Virus record (IMG/VR): IMGVR_UViG_3300020465_000050 | Location: 1-36,284 of that record | Direction: 5' to 3' (one strand) | DNA from: a virus | DNA length: 36,284 nt | Shown: piece by piece, positions 24,252 through 32,617 of the stretch | Layout: each line of letters opens with the position of its first letter | Numbering within the stretch: the first letter of the stretch is position 1 | The notes under the pieces: generated by a model | Told to the model about the DNA's origin: nothing | What the model saw: only the letters and a program-made list of their open reading frames with translations | The model's database searches: none | Made by a program: the position numbers and the translations under genes

Positions 24252-25032
24252 AAATGTTATAGTTATGCCAATGGTTATACCTAAAGATAAAACATTAGAT
24301 AAATTTGGTGGTTGGAAATGGATGGAAATTAGTCATAAGGCATGGGAGTTTTGGTGTGATAAAAATGATTGTGAGTTGGTTATATATGATAAACCAAATA
24401 TTGAGGATACCAATAAATATAGAATTACAGTTCAGAGGTGGTTTGATTTATTTGAGTTTGTGGATAATAAAGGTATTGAATATGACAAGATAGCTATGAT
24501 AGATGCTTCTTCTATTCCACGGTGGGATTGTCCTAACTTTTTTGATTTATCAGATGGTAAATTTACTGCTGGTATTGAAAATGATAATTTAAGATGGGTA
24601 TATGAAAGTATAATAGGTTATAAGAAATTATTTAATGATTATGAATTAGATATTACTAAGTATTTCAATACATCATTTATAATATTAGAAAAACAATTCA
24701 GATATGTACTTGATGAATTTAAAAAGACATATATGAGTAAGGATTATGCCATAAGGAAAACTCAAAATGAAGTCAAGAGAGGTACTTGTCAAACACCACT
24801 AAATTATATAGTACAGAAATTGGGAATTGATATAAACTTTTTACCAATAGAATATAGAATGTCTCATTTACCAAGAAAAGATTTACTACATTATAATTGG
24901 CAATTAGATGAGGACAAGACACCACATTTTATAAAGTATGGTAAGGTTTGGTTTTTTAGTGGGTTTGATAAGGCTACAAGAAATAATCTCATGGAACAAA
25001 CTTGGGAAGCAGTAAAGGATAATTACAAATGA
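24244..25032 (+). CDS. GT-A-like glycosyltransferase homologue with altered DxD motif
   Basis: 262 residues from ATG 24244. It is clearly paralogous to the next gene: both have an N-terminal W-WC/ADK pattern, then D87-A-S (MIDASSIPRWDCPNFF) versus DAD in the neighbour, then D-TKY-NTSFI versus D-TKYINTGFM, then QTPLN versus QTPVN. The second aspartate of the metal-binding DxD is serine here (S89), so catalysis may be weak, metal-independent or lost. It may be a partner subunit of its paralogue. Overlaps the next gene by ATGA. Confidence 0.72.
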   Translation: MSKNVIVMPMVIPKDKTLDKFGGWKWMEISHKAWEFWCDKNDCELVIYDKPNIEDTNKYRITVQRWFDLFEFVDNKGIEYDKIAMIDASSIPRWDCPNFFDLSDGKFTAGIENDNLRWVYESIIGYKKLFNDYELDITKYFNTSFIILEKQFRYVLDEFKKTYMSKDYAIRKTQNEVKRGTCQTPLNYIVQKLGIDINFLPIEYRMSHLPRKDLLHYNWQLDEDKTPHFIKYGKVWFFSGFDKATRNNLMEQTWEAVKDNYK

Positions 25033-25796
25033 AGAATGTTATTTTTATGATGAATGTTGATTGTAAAGGTGAGGGTAGATACGCTACTGAACGGACTCAT
25101 GGTTATCAATATTGTGAAAAGAGTTGGAGAGCGTGGGCTGATAAACATGGATTTGAAGTATTGGTAATGCACGACCCGATACATGACAATGATGAAATGT
25201 CTATTGGGTGGCAAAGATATTACATTCATGATATATTAGAATCAAATGGAATAGACTATGACCAAATACTAATGGTTGATGCAGACACAATAGTACATCC
25301 TGATTGTCCTAATGTATTTGAATTATCAGACCATAAATTTTGTGGAGTGTTTAATGATGGTAGTTATGATTGGTTGTATAGAAGTATAGAAAATTATTCA
25401 AGATATATATTCAAAGATATTAAATTTGATTGGACTAAATATATTAATACTGGTTTTATGATTGCTAATAAATCACATAAAAAAATATTTAAAACTATTG
25501 TTGATTTGTTTTGGGAAAATAATGAAAGTTTTATGAAAGTACAGAATCATTTTTTGGTTGGTTCAGATCAAACACCAGTAAATTTTATGTTACAGATGCA
25601 AAATGTAGATATGAAATTGTTACCATATCAATTTAATATGGTTGATATGTTTAGAAAAGAAATTTTAACTGGTGATATGTTATTTACAAAAATTGGTTGG
25701 GTTTATCATTTCAATGCCATACCACAGGAAGTAAAAGACCACTATGGTGGCATGGAACAATTAATGAAAAGGACTTATGAGGAATTATGGAAATAA
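25029..25796 (+). CDS. GT-A-like glycosyltransferase, paralogue of the preceding gene
   Basis: A 255-residue protein with an intact DxD (D84-A85-D86 in LMVDADTIVHPDCPNVFEL) and NTGFMI, a combination seen in GT8-like and GT34-like transferases. The C-terminal HFNAIPQEVKDHYGG may supply the histidine that helps bind the metal. It is likely an active nucleotide-sugar transferase. Tandem duplication with the gene upstream is evident from shared motifs and order. Confidence 0.78.
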   Translation: MKNVIFMMNVDCKGEGRYATERTHGYQYCEKSWRAWADKHGFEVLVMHDPIHDNDEMSIGWQRYYIHDILESNGIDYDQILMVDADTIVHPDCPNVFELSDHKFCGVFNDGSYDWLYRSIENYSRYIFKDIKFDWTKYINTGFMIANKSHKKIFKTIVDLFWENNESFMKVQNHFLVGSDQTPVNFMLQMQNVDMKLLPYQFNMVDMFRKEILTGDMLFTKIGWVYHFNAIPQEVKDHYGGMEQLMKRTYEELWK

Positions 25797-26794
25797 AAAA
25801 TAGATATGTTATAGGTACTCATGTAATGTGGTATGAGATAGAAATGTATGCTGATTTTGTAGATGGTTTAGTAAATTTATTAGAACCAGTTACTAATAAA
25901 GAAAATGTTATAATTGACTTGTGTTTTAATGCCTCACAAAAATTTGAACAAATAGTTGATACCGAAGATATTTACAAATTAAAAGAAAAGTTCTTAAAGG
26001 GTGTTTCTAAAATAAAGGACTTGGATGTTAAGGTTGTAGTACAGGTTAAGGGTATGCCACATCAAGAAGATGAGTTTTACTTCCATGCTGATTATAGAAG
26101 AGATTTAAATTACAATTATTGTAAGAAAGTAGATTTTGTTATGTGGGGTGAAACTGATAGTTTTTTTCCAAGAGAAGCTTTTCAGGCAATAGATTCACTA
26201 AAAGAATATACTGATGGTATAGGAGAACACAAATACATTGCTTGTTTTTCTGATAGAAAGATGTGGGATTCAAGTTGGGATGCTACAGTTCATAAGGACT
26301 ATGTGGATATAAAATTTGTAGATGATGATGAAGGTCATTTAAATCCTAATCAAGCAAAATCACCATTACCAATAGAAACAATGAATGAGATAAATTCTAA
26401 GATAGAACAATTTGATTTGAATGTAATTAATTATCCTAAGATTGATGGTAGTTGTTTAGTAATGAGTGCAGACTTAATTAAATCTGGTGTAAATGTTCCA
26501 TTGTGTTTGATATATAATGATGATGATGGTTTGGGTATAATGGCAGAGAAACTATTACAGAAAGATTATAAACAATTTATAATTAAAAACTTACTAAAGG
26601 TTCATGCCAGAAGGCATCCACAAAAAAGACTATATGTTAAACATGAAGATAATCCACATTCATTTGGTGGAGATAAAAACAATGACTTTCAGAAATTTCT
26701 AAAGTTATCACAAGAGAACATTTACAAATTGAGAACAGGTAAAGGTAAGTTTAAAGAGTATGATGATTTGAAAAAGATATTGGAGTCAAAATGA
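25787..26794 (+). CDS. Putative GT-A-like glycosyltransferase
   Basis: A 335-residue protein. A strand VDFVMWGETDSFFPREAF has acidic residues E122 and D124 at a position comparable to a DxD motif. DGSCLVMSADLI and YNDDDGLGIMAEKLL look like the acceptor side of GT-A proteins found in phage sugar islands. No exact family is recognised. It begins inside the end of the preceding gene and ends with an ATGA overlap with gmd, so it is firmly in the operon. Confidence 0.55.
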   Translation: MEIKNRYVIGTHVMWYEIEMYADFVDGLVNLLEPVTNKENVIIDLCFNASQKFEQIVDTEDIYKLKEKFLKGVSKIKDLDVKVVVQVKGMPHQEDEFYFHADYRRDLNYNYCKKVDFVMWGETDSFFPREAFQAIDSLKEYTDGIGEHKYIACFSDRKMWDSSWDATVHKDYVDIKFVDDDEGHLNPNQAKSPLPIETMNEINSKIEQFDLNVINYPKIDGSCLVMSADLIKSGVNVPLCLIYNDDDGLGIMAEKLLQKDYKQFIIKNLLKVHARRHPQKRLYVKHEDNPHSFGGDKNNDFQKFLKLSQENIYKLRTGKGKFKEYDDLKKILESK

Positions 26795-27762
26795 AGAAAG
26801 CATTAATTACAGGTATAAATGGAATGGATGGTAGTCATCTTGCAGATTTCCTATTAACAAAAGATTATGAAGTATTTGGTATGGAGAGAAGAACCTCATA
26901 TCCAAATAGATTAAATACAAAACATTTAGAAGGTAAGATAACATTTATCAATGGTGATTTGTCAGACCAAAATTCTATAAGTAGGTGTATAAAGGAATGT
27001 GATCCTGATGAAATTTATCATTTGGCAGCTCAATCATTTGTGGGAGAGAGTTGGAATACACCAGAACAAACAGGTGATGTAACTGGATTGGGTGTCTTGA
27101 GAGTATTGGAGGCAATAAGAGAGTATGGTAAACCAATTAAATTTTATCAGGCATCAACTTCAGAAATGTTTGGTAGGATGGTAGAGAATCCTGCAAAAGA
27201 AACTACACCATTTTATCCAAGATCACCTTATGGAGTAGCCAAGTTATATGGCCATTGGATAACTAAAAATTACAGAGAATCTTATGATATGTTTAATGTT
27301 AGTGGGATATTATTTAATCATGAATCAGAGAGAAGAGGTATTGAATTTGTTACAAGAAAAATTACAGATGGTGTTGCTAAGATTAAATTAGGATTAGAAG
27401 AACATCTTTTATTAGGTAATTTAGATAGTAAAAGAGATTGGGGATATTCACCTGATTATGTAGAGTCAATGTGGATGATGTTGCAACAAGATAATCCAGA
27501 AGATTATGTAATAGCCACTGGTAAAGACCACACCATTAGAGAATTTTTAGACATAGCATTTAATCATGTAGGTATTGGTGATTGGTCAAAATATGTAAAA
27601 CAAGATGAAAGATATATGAGGCCAGCAGAAGTTGCTGTCTTATGTGGTGACTCTACTAAGGCTCGTGAACAATTAGGATGGAAACCAAAGACATCATTTG
27701 AACAGATGGTCGCAAATATGGTAGATAATGATTTAAAATTATCAAAAGTGTGGTTAAGTTGA
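26791..27762 (+). CDS. gmd: GDP-mannose 4,6-dehydratase
   Basis: Converts GDP-D-mannose to GDP-4-keto-6-deoxy-D-mannose, the branch point to GDP-fucose, GDP-rhamnose and GDP-perosamine. The 323-residue protein is an extended short-chain dehydrogenase: NAD(P) loop T7-G8-x2-G11-x2-G14, substrate region STSEMFG, catalytic Y147-x3-K151 in YGVAK, and FNHES-x-RRG, which is diagnostic for GMD. It is slightly shorter than typical (340-370). The phage would draw GDP-mannose from the host. No GDP-fucose synthase or perosamine aminotransferase is in this window, so the final sugar is unknown. Confidence 0.93.
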   Translation: MKKALITGINGMDGSHLADFLLTKDYEVFGMERRTSYPNRLNTKHLEGKITFINGDLSDQNSISRCIKECDPDEIYHLAAQSFVGESWNTPEQTGDVTGLGVLRVLEAIREYGKPIKFYQASTSEMFGRMVENPAKETTPFYPRSPYGVAKLYGHWITKNYRESYDMFNVSGILFNHESERRGIEFVTRKITDGVAKIKLGLEEHLLLGNLDSKRDWGYSPDYVESMWMMLQQDNPEDYVIATGKDHTIREFLDIAFNHVGIGDWSKYVKQDERYMRPAEVAVLCGDSTKAREQLGWKPKTSFEQMVANMVDNDLKLSKVWLS

Positions 27763-28670
27763 AAATAGGATTTTTTTCGGAAACAGGTACTAATCAAAAG
27801 TATCCAAGAGACTTTCCAAATGCTCGTACAGAAGTAGGTTGGTGTTTGGCGTTAGATTCGCCAATGTGTAGTTTAACTCAATTACCTAATGAGAAATTTG
27901 ATTTGGGTATTGTTATTGTACCAAAGACTAATCCCAATGTAGATTTAAATCACATAAGAAAAGTATGTGATAAGGTGGCAGTTATGCAAGAAGGACCACA
28001 TTGGTATTTCCAAGACTATACTATTGATAAACAATTTCATTACTATAATACATTGATGAGTGCCGATTGGGTTTATTGTCATAATGAAAGTGATGTAAAT
28101 TATTACAAAGGATTAGGTTGTACAGATGTTAGAGTGATGCAAAGTCTAATGATACCAGAGGGTTTGGTTTCAAGAAGTGAGTGGGGTAATGGAACAATTA
28201 TTGGTGGTAATTTTGTAAGTTGGTATGGTGGATTTGATTCCTATATGGTTGCAAGAGAAATAGGAAATCCAATAGTCGCTCCATCAATGGGTAGGAAACA
28301 AGAATTAGAAAGTCAAATAGAAGATATTCAGTATTTACCTTATATGAGTTGGAGAGATTGGATTAGTAATTTAGGACAATATAATATAGGGATACATTTA
28401 ATGAGAACTCATGCCGCTGGAACATTTGCTATGAATTGTGGGTTTCATGGTATACCTTGTATTGGGTATAAAGGATTAGATACACAACAAATAATTCATC
28501 CCAACACAACAATAACAGTAGGTGATTTGGATAGAGCCAAAGAAATTGCACTAAGACTAAATAATGATGAAGAGTTTTATAAGTATTGTAGTAAAGAAGC
28601 ACTGTATAAATTTAGTGAATACTATACAGAAGAAAAATGGTTAAAAAAATGGAAAAGGACAAATAAATGA
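27759..28670 (+). CDS. Putative GT-B glycosyltransferase
   Basis: Start uncertain: TTG 27759 overlaps the gmd stop (TTGA) and gives KIGFFSETG as N-terminus; GTG 27750 would add three residues. The product of about 303 residues ends with MRTHAAGTFAMNCGFHGIPCIGYKGLDTQ, a C-terminal donor-domain pattern seen in GT-B proteins, then DRAKEIALRLNNDEEFYKYC, like the end helices of GT4 enzymes. The E-x7-E motif is not obvious. MQEGPHWYFQDY is a distinctive aromatic patch in the N-terminal domain. It lies between gmd and a GT2 gene. Confidence 0.62.
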   Translation: MKIGFFSETGTNQKYPRDFPNARTEVGWCLALDSPMCSLTQLPNEKFDLGIVIVPKTNPNVDLNHIRKVCDKVAVMQEGPHWYFQDYTIDKQFHYYNTLMSADWVYCHNESDVNYYKGLGCTDVRVMQSLMIPEGLVSRSEWGNGTIIGGNFVSWYGGFDSYMVAREIGNPIVAPSMGRKQELESQIEDIQYLPYMSWRDWISNLGQYNIGIHLMRTHAAGTFAMNCGFHGIPCIGYKGLDTQQIIHPNTTITVGDLDRAKEIALRLNNDEEFYKYCSKEALYKFSEYYTEEKWLKKWKRTNK

Positions 28671-29905
28671 AAACAATAAGTTTTGTAGTACCAAGTAGAA
28701 ATAATTTATCTTACTTGAAGTGGAGTTATAATTCCATCAGAAAGAATCTTGGATATACACATGAAATTTTATTGGGTGATGATTTTTCAAGTGATGGAAC
28801 TTGGGAATGGTTACAAAAAATAAAAGAAAAGGATATAAATGTACAGATTTTTAAGAATGAAGGACCAGAAAGAAAAGGTATAGTATATTGGTATGATTTT
28901 CTATGTGAGAAAGCAACTAATGATATAGTTATGTTCTTTCACGCAGATATGTATGCTTGTCCTAATATGGATGAGGAAATATTAAAACACTTAGAACCAG
29001 GTAAAGTAGTTACGGCGACTCGTATAGAACCACCACTACATCCCGATGGACCAGAAAAGATATTACAAGATTTTGGTATAGAACCAGAAGAATTTAAAGA
29101 ACAAGAACTATTAAATTTTGTTGATGATATACAAACTGGTAATGACGGTCTTTTATATGGTCCTATGGCAATTGGTGGAGAAACTACCTGTGGTATCTTT
29201 GCCCCTTGGGCAATATATAAAGAGGACTATTGGAAAACTGGTGGACATGATAAGTTATTTGCCCCACAATCAAAAGAGGACTCGGATATATTTAATAGAT
29301 TCCATCTCTTAGGACTTGAGTTTATACAGACTTGGAAGGGGTTGGTATATCACATGACCAGTAGAGGTAGTAGGTTCAATCCATTATCAGGTGGTGCACC
29401 AGGTAAAGATTCACCTGAATGGTTACATACCACTACAAAAAATATGAGAAACTTCATCAGAAAATGGGGAACACCTGTATTACATGATGAAAAAATGAAA
29501 CCAATAGTCAGACCAAAGTATAATGTGGGTTTTGTAGTGGAGAATTGTGGTTATGAAATGATTAAGGCATTAGAACCGTGGTGTAATGACATCTATGGTG
29601 ATTGGGTAGGACATAAGGGTTATCATGTAAACAAATACATAGAAGAGGAACAACCTAATACAGACTATAAGTTAAGTAAGAAGATACACACACAACACAC
29701 CAACCCGACCAATGACATCATTATTAGATTTGATTGTGAAAAGGCAACACAAGATAGTTGGAATATACTCCAAAATATCGCCGTGATAGTGGCGGACTCT
29801 GGCGAAATTGGTGTTATGAGTTTGGATATTTTTGAGTTTGAAATCAGAAATTTAAAAACTTATGAAAAAGAATTGATTTTGACCAAGCGAGATAATACTT
29901 ATTAA
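28667..29905 (+). CDS. GT2-like glycosyltransferase with C-terminal extension
   Basis: A 412-residue protein. ISFVVPSRNN starts the GT-A domain; LLGDDFSSDGTWEWL is the nucleotide-binding strand; FFHADMY (D94) is the DxD-equivalent position, here H-A-D-M; and APQSKEDSDIFNRF resembles the ED catalytic-base region. Residues about 280-412 form an extra domain of unknown role (YNVGFVVENCGYEMIKAL). It is the last gene of the sugar island, overlapping the previous by ATGA and leaving one base before the next ORF. Confidence 0.8.
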   Translation: MKTISFVVPSRNNLSYLKWSYNSIRKNLGYTHEILLGDDFSSDGTWEWLQKIKEKDINVQIFKNEGPERKGIVYWYDFLCEKATNDIVMFFHADMYACPNMDEEILKHLEPGKVVTATRIEPPLHPDGPEKILQDFGIEPEEFKEQELLNFVDDIQTGNDGLLYGPMAIGGETTCGIFAPWAIYKEDYWKTGGHDKLFAPQSKEDSDIFNRFHLLGLEFIQTWKGLVYHMTSRGSRFNPLSGGAPGKDSPEWLHTTTKNMRNFIRKWGTPVLHDEKMKPIVRPKYNVGFVVENCGYEMIKALEPWCNDIYGDWVGHKGYHVNKYIEEEQPNTDYKLSKKIHTQHTNPTNDIIIRFDCEKATQDSWNILQNIAVIVADSGEIGVMSLDIFEFEIRNLKTYEKELILTKRDNTY

Positions 29906-29906
29906 T

Positions 29907-30146
29907 ATGATGTACTATGTGTTTTTCAACAATGAGAAACCTGGTGATTTGTGGGATGACAATATGTTAGGTGATGAATCATTTGGTAAGTTTTATACAG
30001 GAAATGGTTTTGTTGCACTTAATAACATAATCAATAATGAACCAGAGTTACTTGAGAAGATTAAGATAATAGATGAACAAGGTAAATCTTATTCTATTAC
30101 AGAGTTTTTGGATAAGATAAAAAAGTTAAAAATAGTTCTTGACTAA
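29907..30146 (+). CDS. Hypothetical protein, 79 residues
   Basis: A small acidic protein starting MMYYVFFNNEKPGDLWDDNM at ATG 29907 (or 29910), one base after the GT2 gene. The C-terminal half is helical (PELLEKIKIIDEQG, then EFLDKIKKLK). Its last codons overlap the -35 box of the promoter at 30139, because the stop TAA follows TTGAC directly. No family recognised. Confidence 0.6.
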   Translation: MMYYVFFNNEKPGDLWDDNMLGDESFGKFYTGNGFVALNNIINNEPELLEKIKIIDEQGKSYSITEFLDKIKKLKIVLD

Positions 30147-30167
30147 TTGATATTTTAGTTGTAAATT
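30139..30167 (+). promoter_or_regulatory. Sigma70-like promoter, copy 3
   Basis: TTGACT (30139-30144), 17 bp, TAAATT (30162-30167). The -35 box overlaps the stop codon of the preceding gene. It drives the basic peptide at 30182 and the overlapping lipoprotein gene. Confidence 0.7.
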
Positions 30168-30181
30168 AAAGGATAGATAAA

Positions 30182-30349
30182 ATGACGAAAATCGCGAATT
30201 GGGAAGAGTACGAGGATGAACTCGTAGAAACTCAAATCAAAGAAAAAACTAAAAGAAAAAAGAAAAGGAAAAGTTATCATGAACTTAGTGAAAAGAAATC
30301 TCATAAAAGAGACAAAAAGAACTCTTGGAGTAATACTAAGCGGACTTAG
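30182..30349 (+). CDS. Small basic protein, 55 residues
   Basis: ATG 30182 behind AAAGGATAGATAA, 15 bases after a -10 box. The N-terminus is acidic and aromatic (MTKIANWEEYEDELVETQ) and the rest strongly basic, including KRKKKRK and KRDKK, so it could bind nucleic acid. The final 71 bases overlap the lipoprotein gene in another frame. The good promoter, ribosome site and codon-full frame support it as real. Function unknown. Confidence 0.65.
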   Translation: MTKIANWEEYEDELVETQIKEKTKRKKKRKSYHELSEKKSHKRDKKNSWSNTKRT

Positions 30350-30866
30350 TTTATTATTAATTGGATGTGAAGATGTTCAAGAATATCATGACATAGATTT
30401 TGAATATGTTTTGGCATTAGAACAAGATGTAAATGGTTACTACCGTATGACATTGGGAGATAATTGGCAAACTACTCAAAGATTAACTGGTAAATTAACA
30501 TCTAACCATTCAGATACAAGGGAAGATTACCAAAGAGATTTAGTTGAAATGACTATGGTTTATTGGGAATCATCACATTCTTGGTACTTAAATGATACAT
30601 TAGGATATGTAGTAAAAAGAGGATTAACAGATGACTTAGAATATGTTAATTATGATACTACTTTTATAGTTGGATTTGATGGACACCAAGTACCAACAAT
30701 TAACTTTCAGAGTTATCCACTAAAAACTAATGACTATGAGTATGAAGTAAATCAAATGTTCGGACCAGTACAATCAATGATTGGAGATACCATTACAGTT
30801 TGGACTTATTTTTGGGATTTAAATGAAAATTACATGGAGTATAGTGCAGAAATCATAATTGAATAG
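30279..30866 (+). CDS. Predicted lipoprotein, possible surface or superinfection-exclusion factor
   Basis: A 195-residue exported protein. The N-terminus is basic (KRNLIKETKR), then hydrophobic (TLGVILSGLSLLLIG), ending in a lipobox with C30 (LLIGC), so signal peptidase II would cut before C30 and lipid would anchor it. E31-D32 after the cysteine argues for export. The mature part is beta-rich and aromatic, without a known domain. A phage-encoded lipoprotein often alters the host envelope during infection, for example T5 Llp, which blocks the receptor FhuA; a similar role here is inference. The start lies inside the preceding gene behind AAGGAAAAG. Confidence 0.75.
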   Translation: MNLVKRNLIKETKRTLGVILSGLSLLLIGCEDVQEYHDIDFEYVLALEQDVNGYYRMTLGDNWQTTQRLTGKLTSNHSDTREDYQRDLVEMTMVYWESSHSWYLNDTLGYVVKRGLTDDLEYVNYDTTFIVGFDGHQVPTINFQSYPLKTNDYEYEVNQMFGPVQSMIGDTITVWTYFWDLNENYMEYSAEIIIE

Positions 30867-30876
30867 GAGAGATAAA

Positions 30877-31137
30877 TTGAAATATTTGTTAGTAGATAAA
30901 TATGATGAAATAGTAACCAAAGTAGATTTGGGAGATGATATAGGAATAAGTGGAGCAAGAACTTATTTTATTGGAACAAAACAAATTGATGAAAAGTCTT
31001 TTGATAATTTATGGAAAGTAATGACAGAAGAACAATATGACTTACATTTTAAAAACAATCTGTATGATAGACAAATGGGTAAAAGAAAATATGAATGGTG
31101 GAAAGATGATGAAAGTTACTTGGATATTGATAAATAA
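30877..31137 (+). CDS. Hypothetical protein, 86 residues
   Basis: TTG 30877 is chosen as start because AGGAGA lies six bases before it; an in-frame TTG at 30859 lacks a ribosome site. The product begins KYLLVDKYDEIVTKVDLGDD and ends with a charged, aromatic tail (KRKYEWWKDDESYLDIDK). It looks like a compact alpha/beta protein of the kind common among phage early genes. No family recognised. Confidence 0.6.
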   Translation: MKYLLVDKYDEIVTKVDLGDDIGISGARTYFIGTKQIDEKSFDNLWKVMTEEQYDLHFKNNLYDRQMGKRKYEWWKDDESYLDIDK

Positions 31138-31183
31138 TTTTATATATACACTATTTATTATCAAATAACTTTGGAGAGATTTC

Positions 31184-31462
31184 GTGAATGCTGCGGACAG
31201 AAAAGAATTTGATTTAATACACAACAAGATAGATAATATTACCAAATCTATTGATGATTTAAAACAAGAAATGACTATGGCTCATGGTAAAACTGATGAG
31301 TCTCTAAGGTTCTTAAAAGAAAATCTATTTAATCCACATGAAGGATTATGGACAGAAACAAAACAAAACACCCAATATAGAGAAGATGCCAAGAAGTGGA
31401 GATATGGAGTAGGTATTTTGGTACTTGGAGCATGGTTAAAAAATATTTGGGAAATGTTCTAG
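31184..31462 (+). CDS. Small coiled-coil protein with C-terminal membrane segment
   Basis: 92 residues from GTG 31184, preceded by GGAGAG. Residues about 8-50 have a heptad-like helix (FDLIHNKIDNITKSIDDLKQ). The C-terminus, YGVGILVLGAWLKNIW, is a single hydrophobic segment ending three residues before the stop. This tail-anchored layout could serve membrane attachment, lysis control or an envelope function. The C-terminal helix is rather short and has K85, so the membrane call is tentative. Confidence 0.6.
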   Translation: MNAADRKEFDLIHNKIDNITKSIDDLKQEMTMAHGKTDESLRFLKENLFNPHEGLWTETKQNTQYREDAKKWRYGVGILVLGAWLKNIWEMF

Positions 31463-31469
31463 AAAAGAC

Positions 31470-31498
31470 TTGACTTTAATAAAAATCCTTTGTATATT
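31470..31498 (+). promoter_or_regulatory. Sigma70-like promoter, copy 4
   Basis: TTGACT (31470-31475), 17 bp, TATATT (31493-31498), followed by CTAATATGAA, the same motif as at 6001. It drives the Pnk-like phosphatase at 31522, whose ATG follows AAGAGG. Confidence 0.82.
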
Positions 31499-31521
31499 CT
31501 AATATGAATTAAGAGGAAAAA

Positions 31522-32028
31522 ATGAACAAAAACACAGTTATATTTGATTTAGATGGAACACTCGCTGACATCGAAATCCGTAGAAAAAAATCAATCAAAC
31601 CTAATGGTAAAATGGATTGGGATGTATTCTTTCATCCTGATAATATTCAATATGATAAACCAATACCTGCCATAGTAAATCTAATACAAACCTATGAGGA
31701 TAAAGCATATAAGATTGTTATATTTTCTGGTAGAAATGATAGGTCTTGGAATGAAACTAAGTTATGGTTAAAGCGATATGAAATACCATTTGACCTATTG
31801 GTGATGAGACCAGATAAATTTAAGAGTAAATCTTTTCCAGTCGCCGATGGTAATCCTGCCACATCTGATATGAGATATATGCCAGATGAAATTCTCAAAA
31901 AGAAAATGTTAGATACTTTTGTTGATATTGATGATGTCTTATTTGTAGTAGATGATAGGCAAAAGGTTGTTGATATGTGGAGAGATTTGGGATTGGTAGT
32001 ATTACAACCTGCCCCTGGCAATTTCTAA
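31522..32028 (+). CDS. HAD-superfamily phosphatase, T4 Pnk 3'-phosphatase-like
   Basis: A 168-residue protein equivalent to the C-terminal domain of T4 polynucleotide kinase, which removes 3' phosphates from RNA or DNA ends. HAD motif I is D9-L-D11-G12-T13, motif II is in IFSGRND, and VDDRQKVVDMWR (D144-D145-R146) is the hallmark C-terminal motif. The 5' kinase domain is absent, and no RNA ligase is next to it. In T4 the enzyme repairs host-cleaved tRNA; a stand-alone phosphatase may act with a separate kinase or in DNA repair. Confidence 0.87.
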   Translation: MNKNTVIFDLDGTLADIEIRRKKSIKPNGKMDWDVFFHPDNIQYDKPIPAIVNLIQTYEDKAYKIVIFSGRNDRSWNETKLWLKRYEIPFDLLVMRPDKFKSKSFPVADGNPATSDMRYMPDEILKKKMLDTFVDIDDVLFVVDDRQKVVDMWRDLGLVVLQPAPGNF

Positions 32029-32198
32029 TGATTAGGTGGTTGATTAATTTATGGTATAGACATAATCCAAAATGTAATTGTGGTTGGAATATGAAATACA
32101 AAGAAAATCAATACCAAGAGGAATGGGAATGTATCTGGACTAAATGTGGTTGGGGTACATTCCAAGATAAGAACGGCAAACTTCACTGGTGGAAATAA
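32028..32198 (+). CDS. Small four-cysteine protein, 56 residues
   Basis: ATG 32028 overlaps the preceding TAA (TAATG). The protein begins MIRWLINLWYRHNPKCNCGW and has cysteines in PKCNCGW, EWECIW and KCGWGTF, consistent with a small zinc-binding fold or W-rich metal site. It ends with KLHWWK. It is tryptophan-rich for its size. An upstream frame from 31977 lies inside the phosphatase gene and is not used. Function unknown. Confidence 0.6.
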   Translation: MIRWLINLWYRHNPKCNCGWNMKYKENQYQEEWECIWTKCGWGTFQDKNGKLHWWK

Positions 32199-32617
32199 TG
32201 AAACATAGTAATTACACAAAATATAAAGATGAAATAAGAGATATTCGTAAACTACTCAATGATGAAGATTATTGTAGTGGGTTAGGAGATTACCATACTT
32301 TCTTATCTGATATGCATATGAAACTTGTATCTAATGGTAGAATAACATCCAATATGCATCAGAAGATTATAAACGGTATTGACAAATGGAAATCATTCTA
32401 TGATGAGAATGAAGTGTGGAAAAGGGAAAAGTTATTAAAGAAAGTTATGAAGTTGGCAGCCAATTGTGAAGTACATTATGTTAAGCAAGATAAGAACTAT
32501 AAGTTAAGAATGATATATAGTATAATGGAACAAGTCAAATCAAGAGGTTTTATATCCAAAAAACAAATGGAATGGTGTAATGATATGTATAAAATAATTC
32601 CAAAAAGATCAAAATAA
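32198..32617 (+). CDS. Helical hypothetical protein, 139 residues
   Basis: ATG 32198 overlaps the preceding stop (TAATG). The protein is almost entirely helical: KDEIRDIRKLLND, NMHQKIINGIDKWKSF, KLLKKVMKLAANC, and KLRMIYSIMEQVKSRG. It ends in IPKRSK; the same KRSK end is coded by two later genes through a shared DNA block. No family recognised. It could be a nucleic acid binding or host-takeover protein. Confidence 0.65.
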   Translation: MKHSNYTKYKDEIRDIRKLLNDEDYCSGLGDYHTFLSDMHMKLVSNGRITSNMHQKIINGIDKWKSFYDENEVWKREKLLKKVMKLAANCEVHYVKQDKNYKLRMIYSIMEQVKSRGFISKKQMEWCNDMYKIIPKRSK

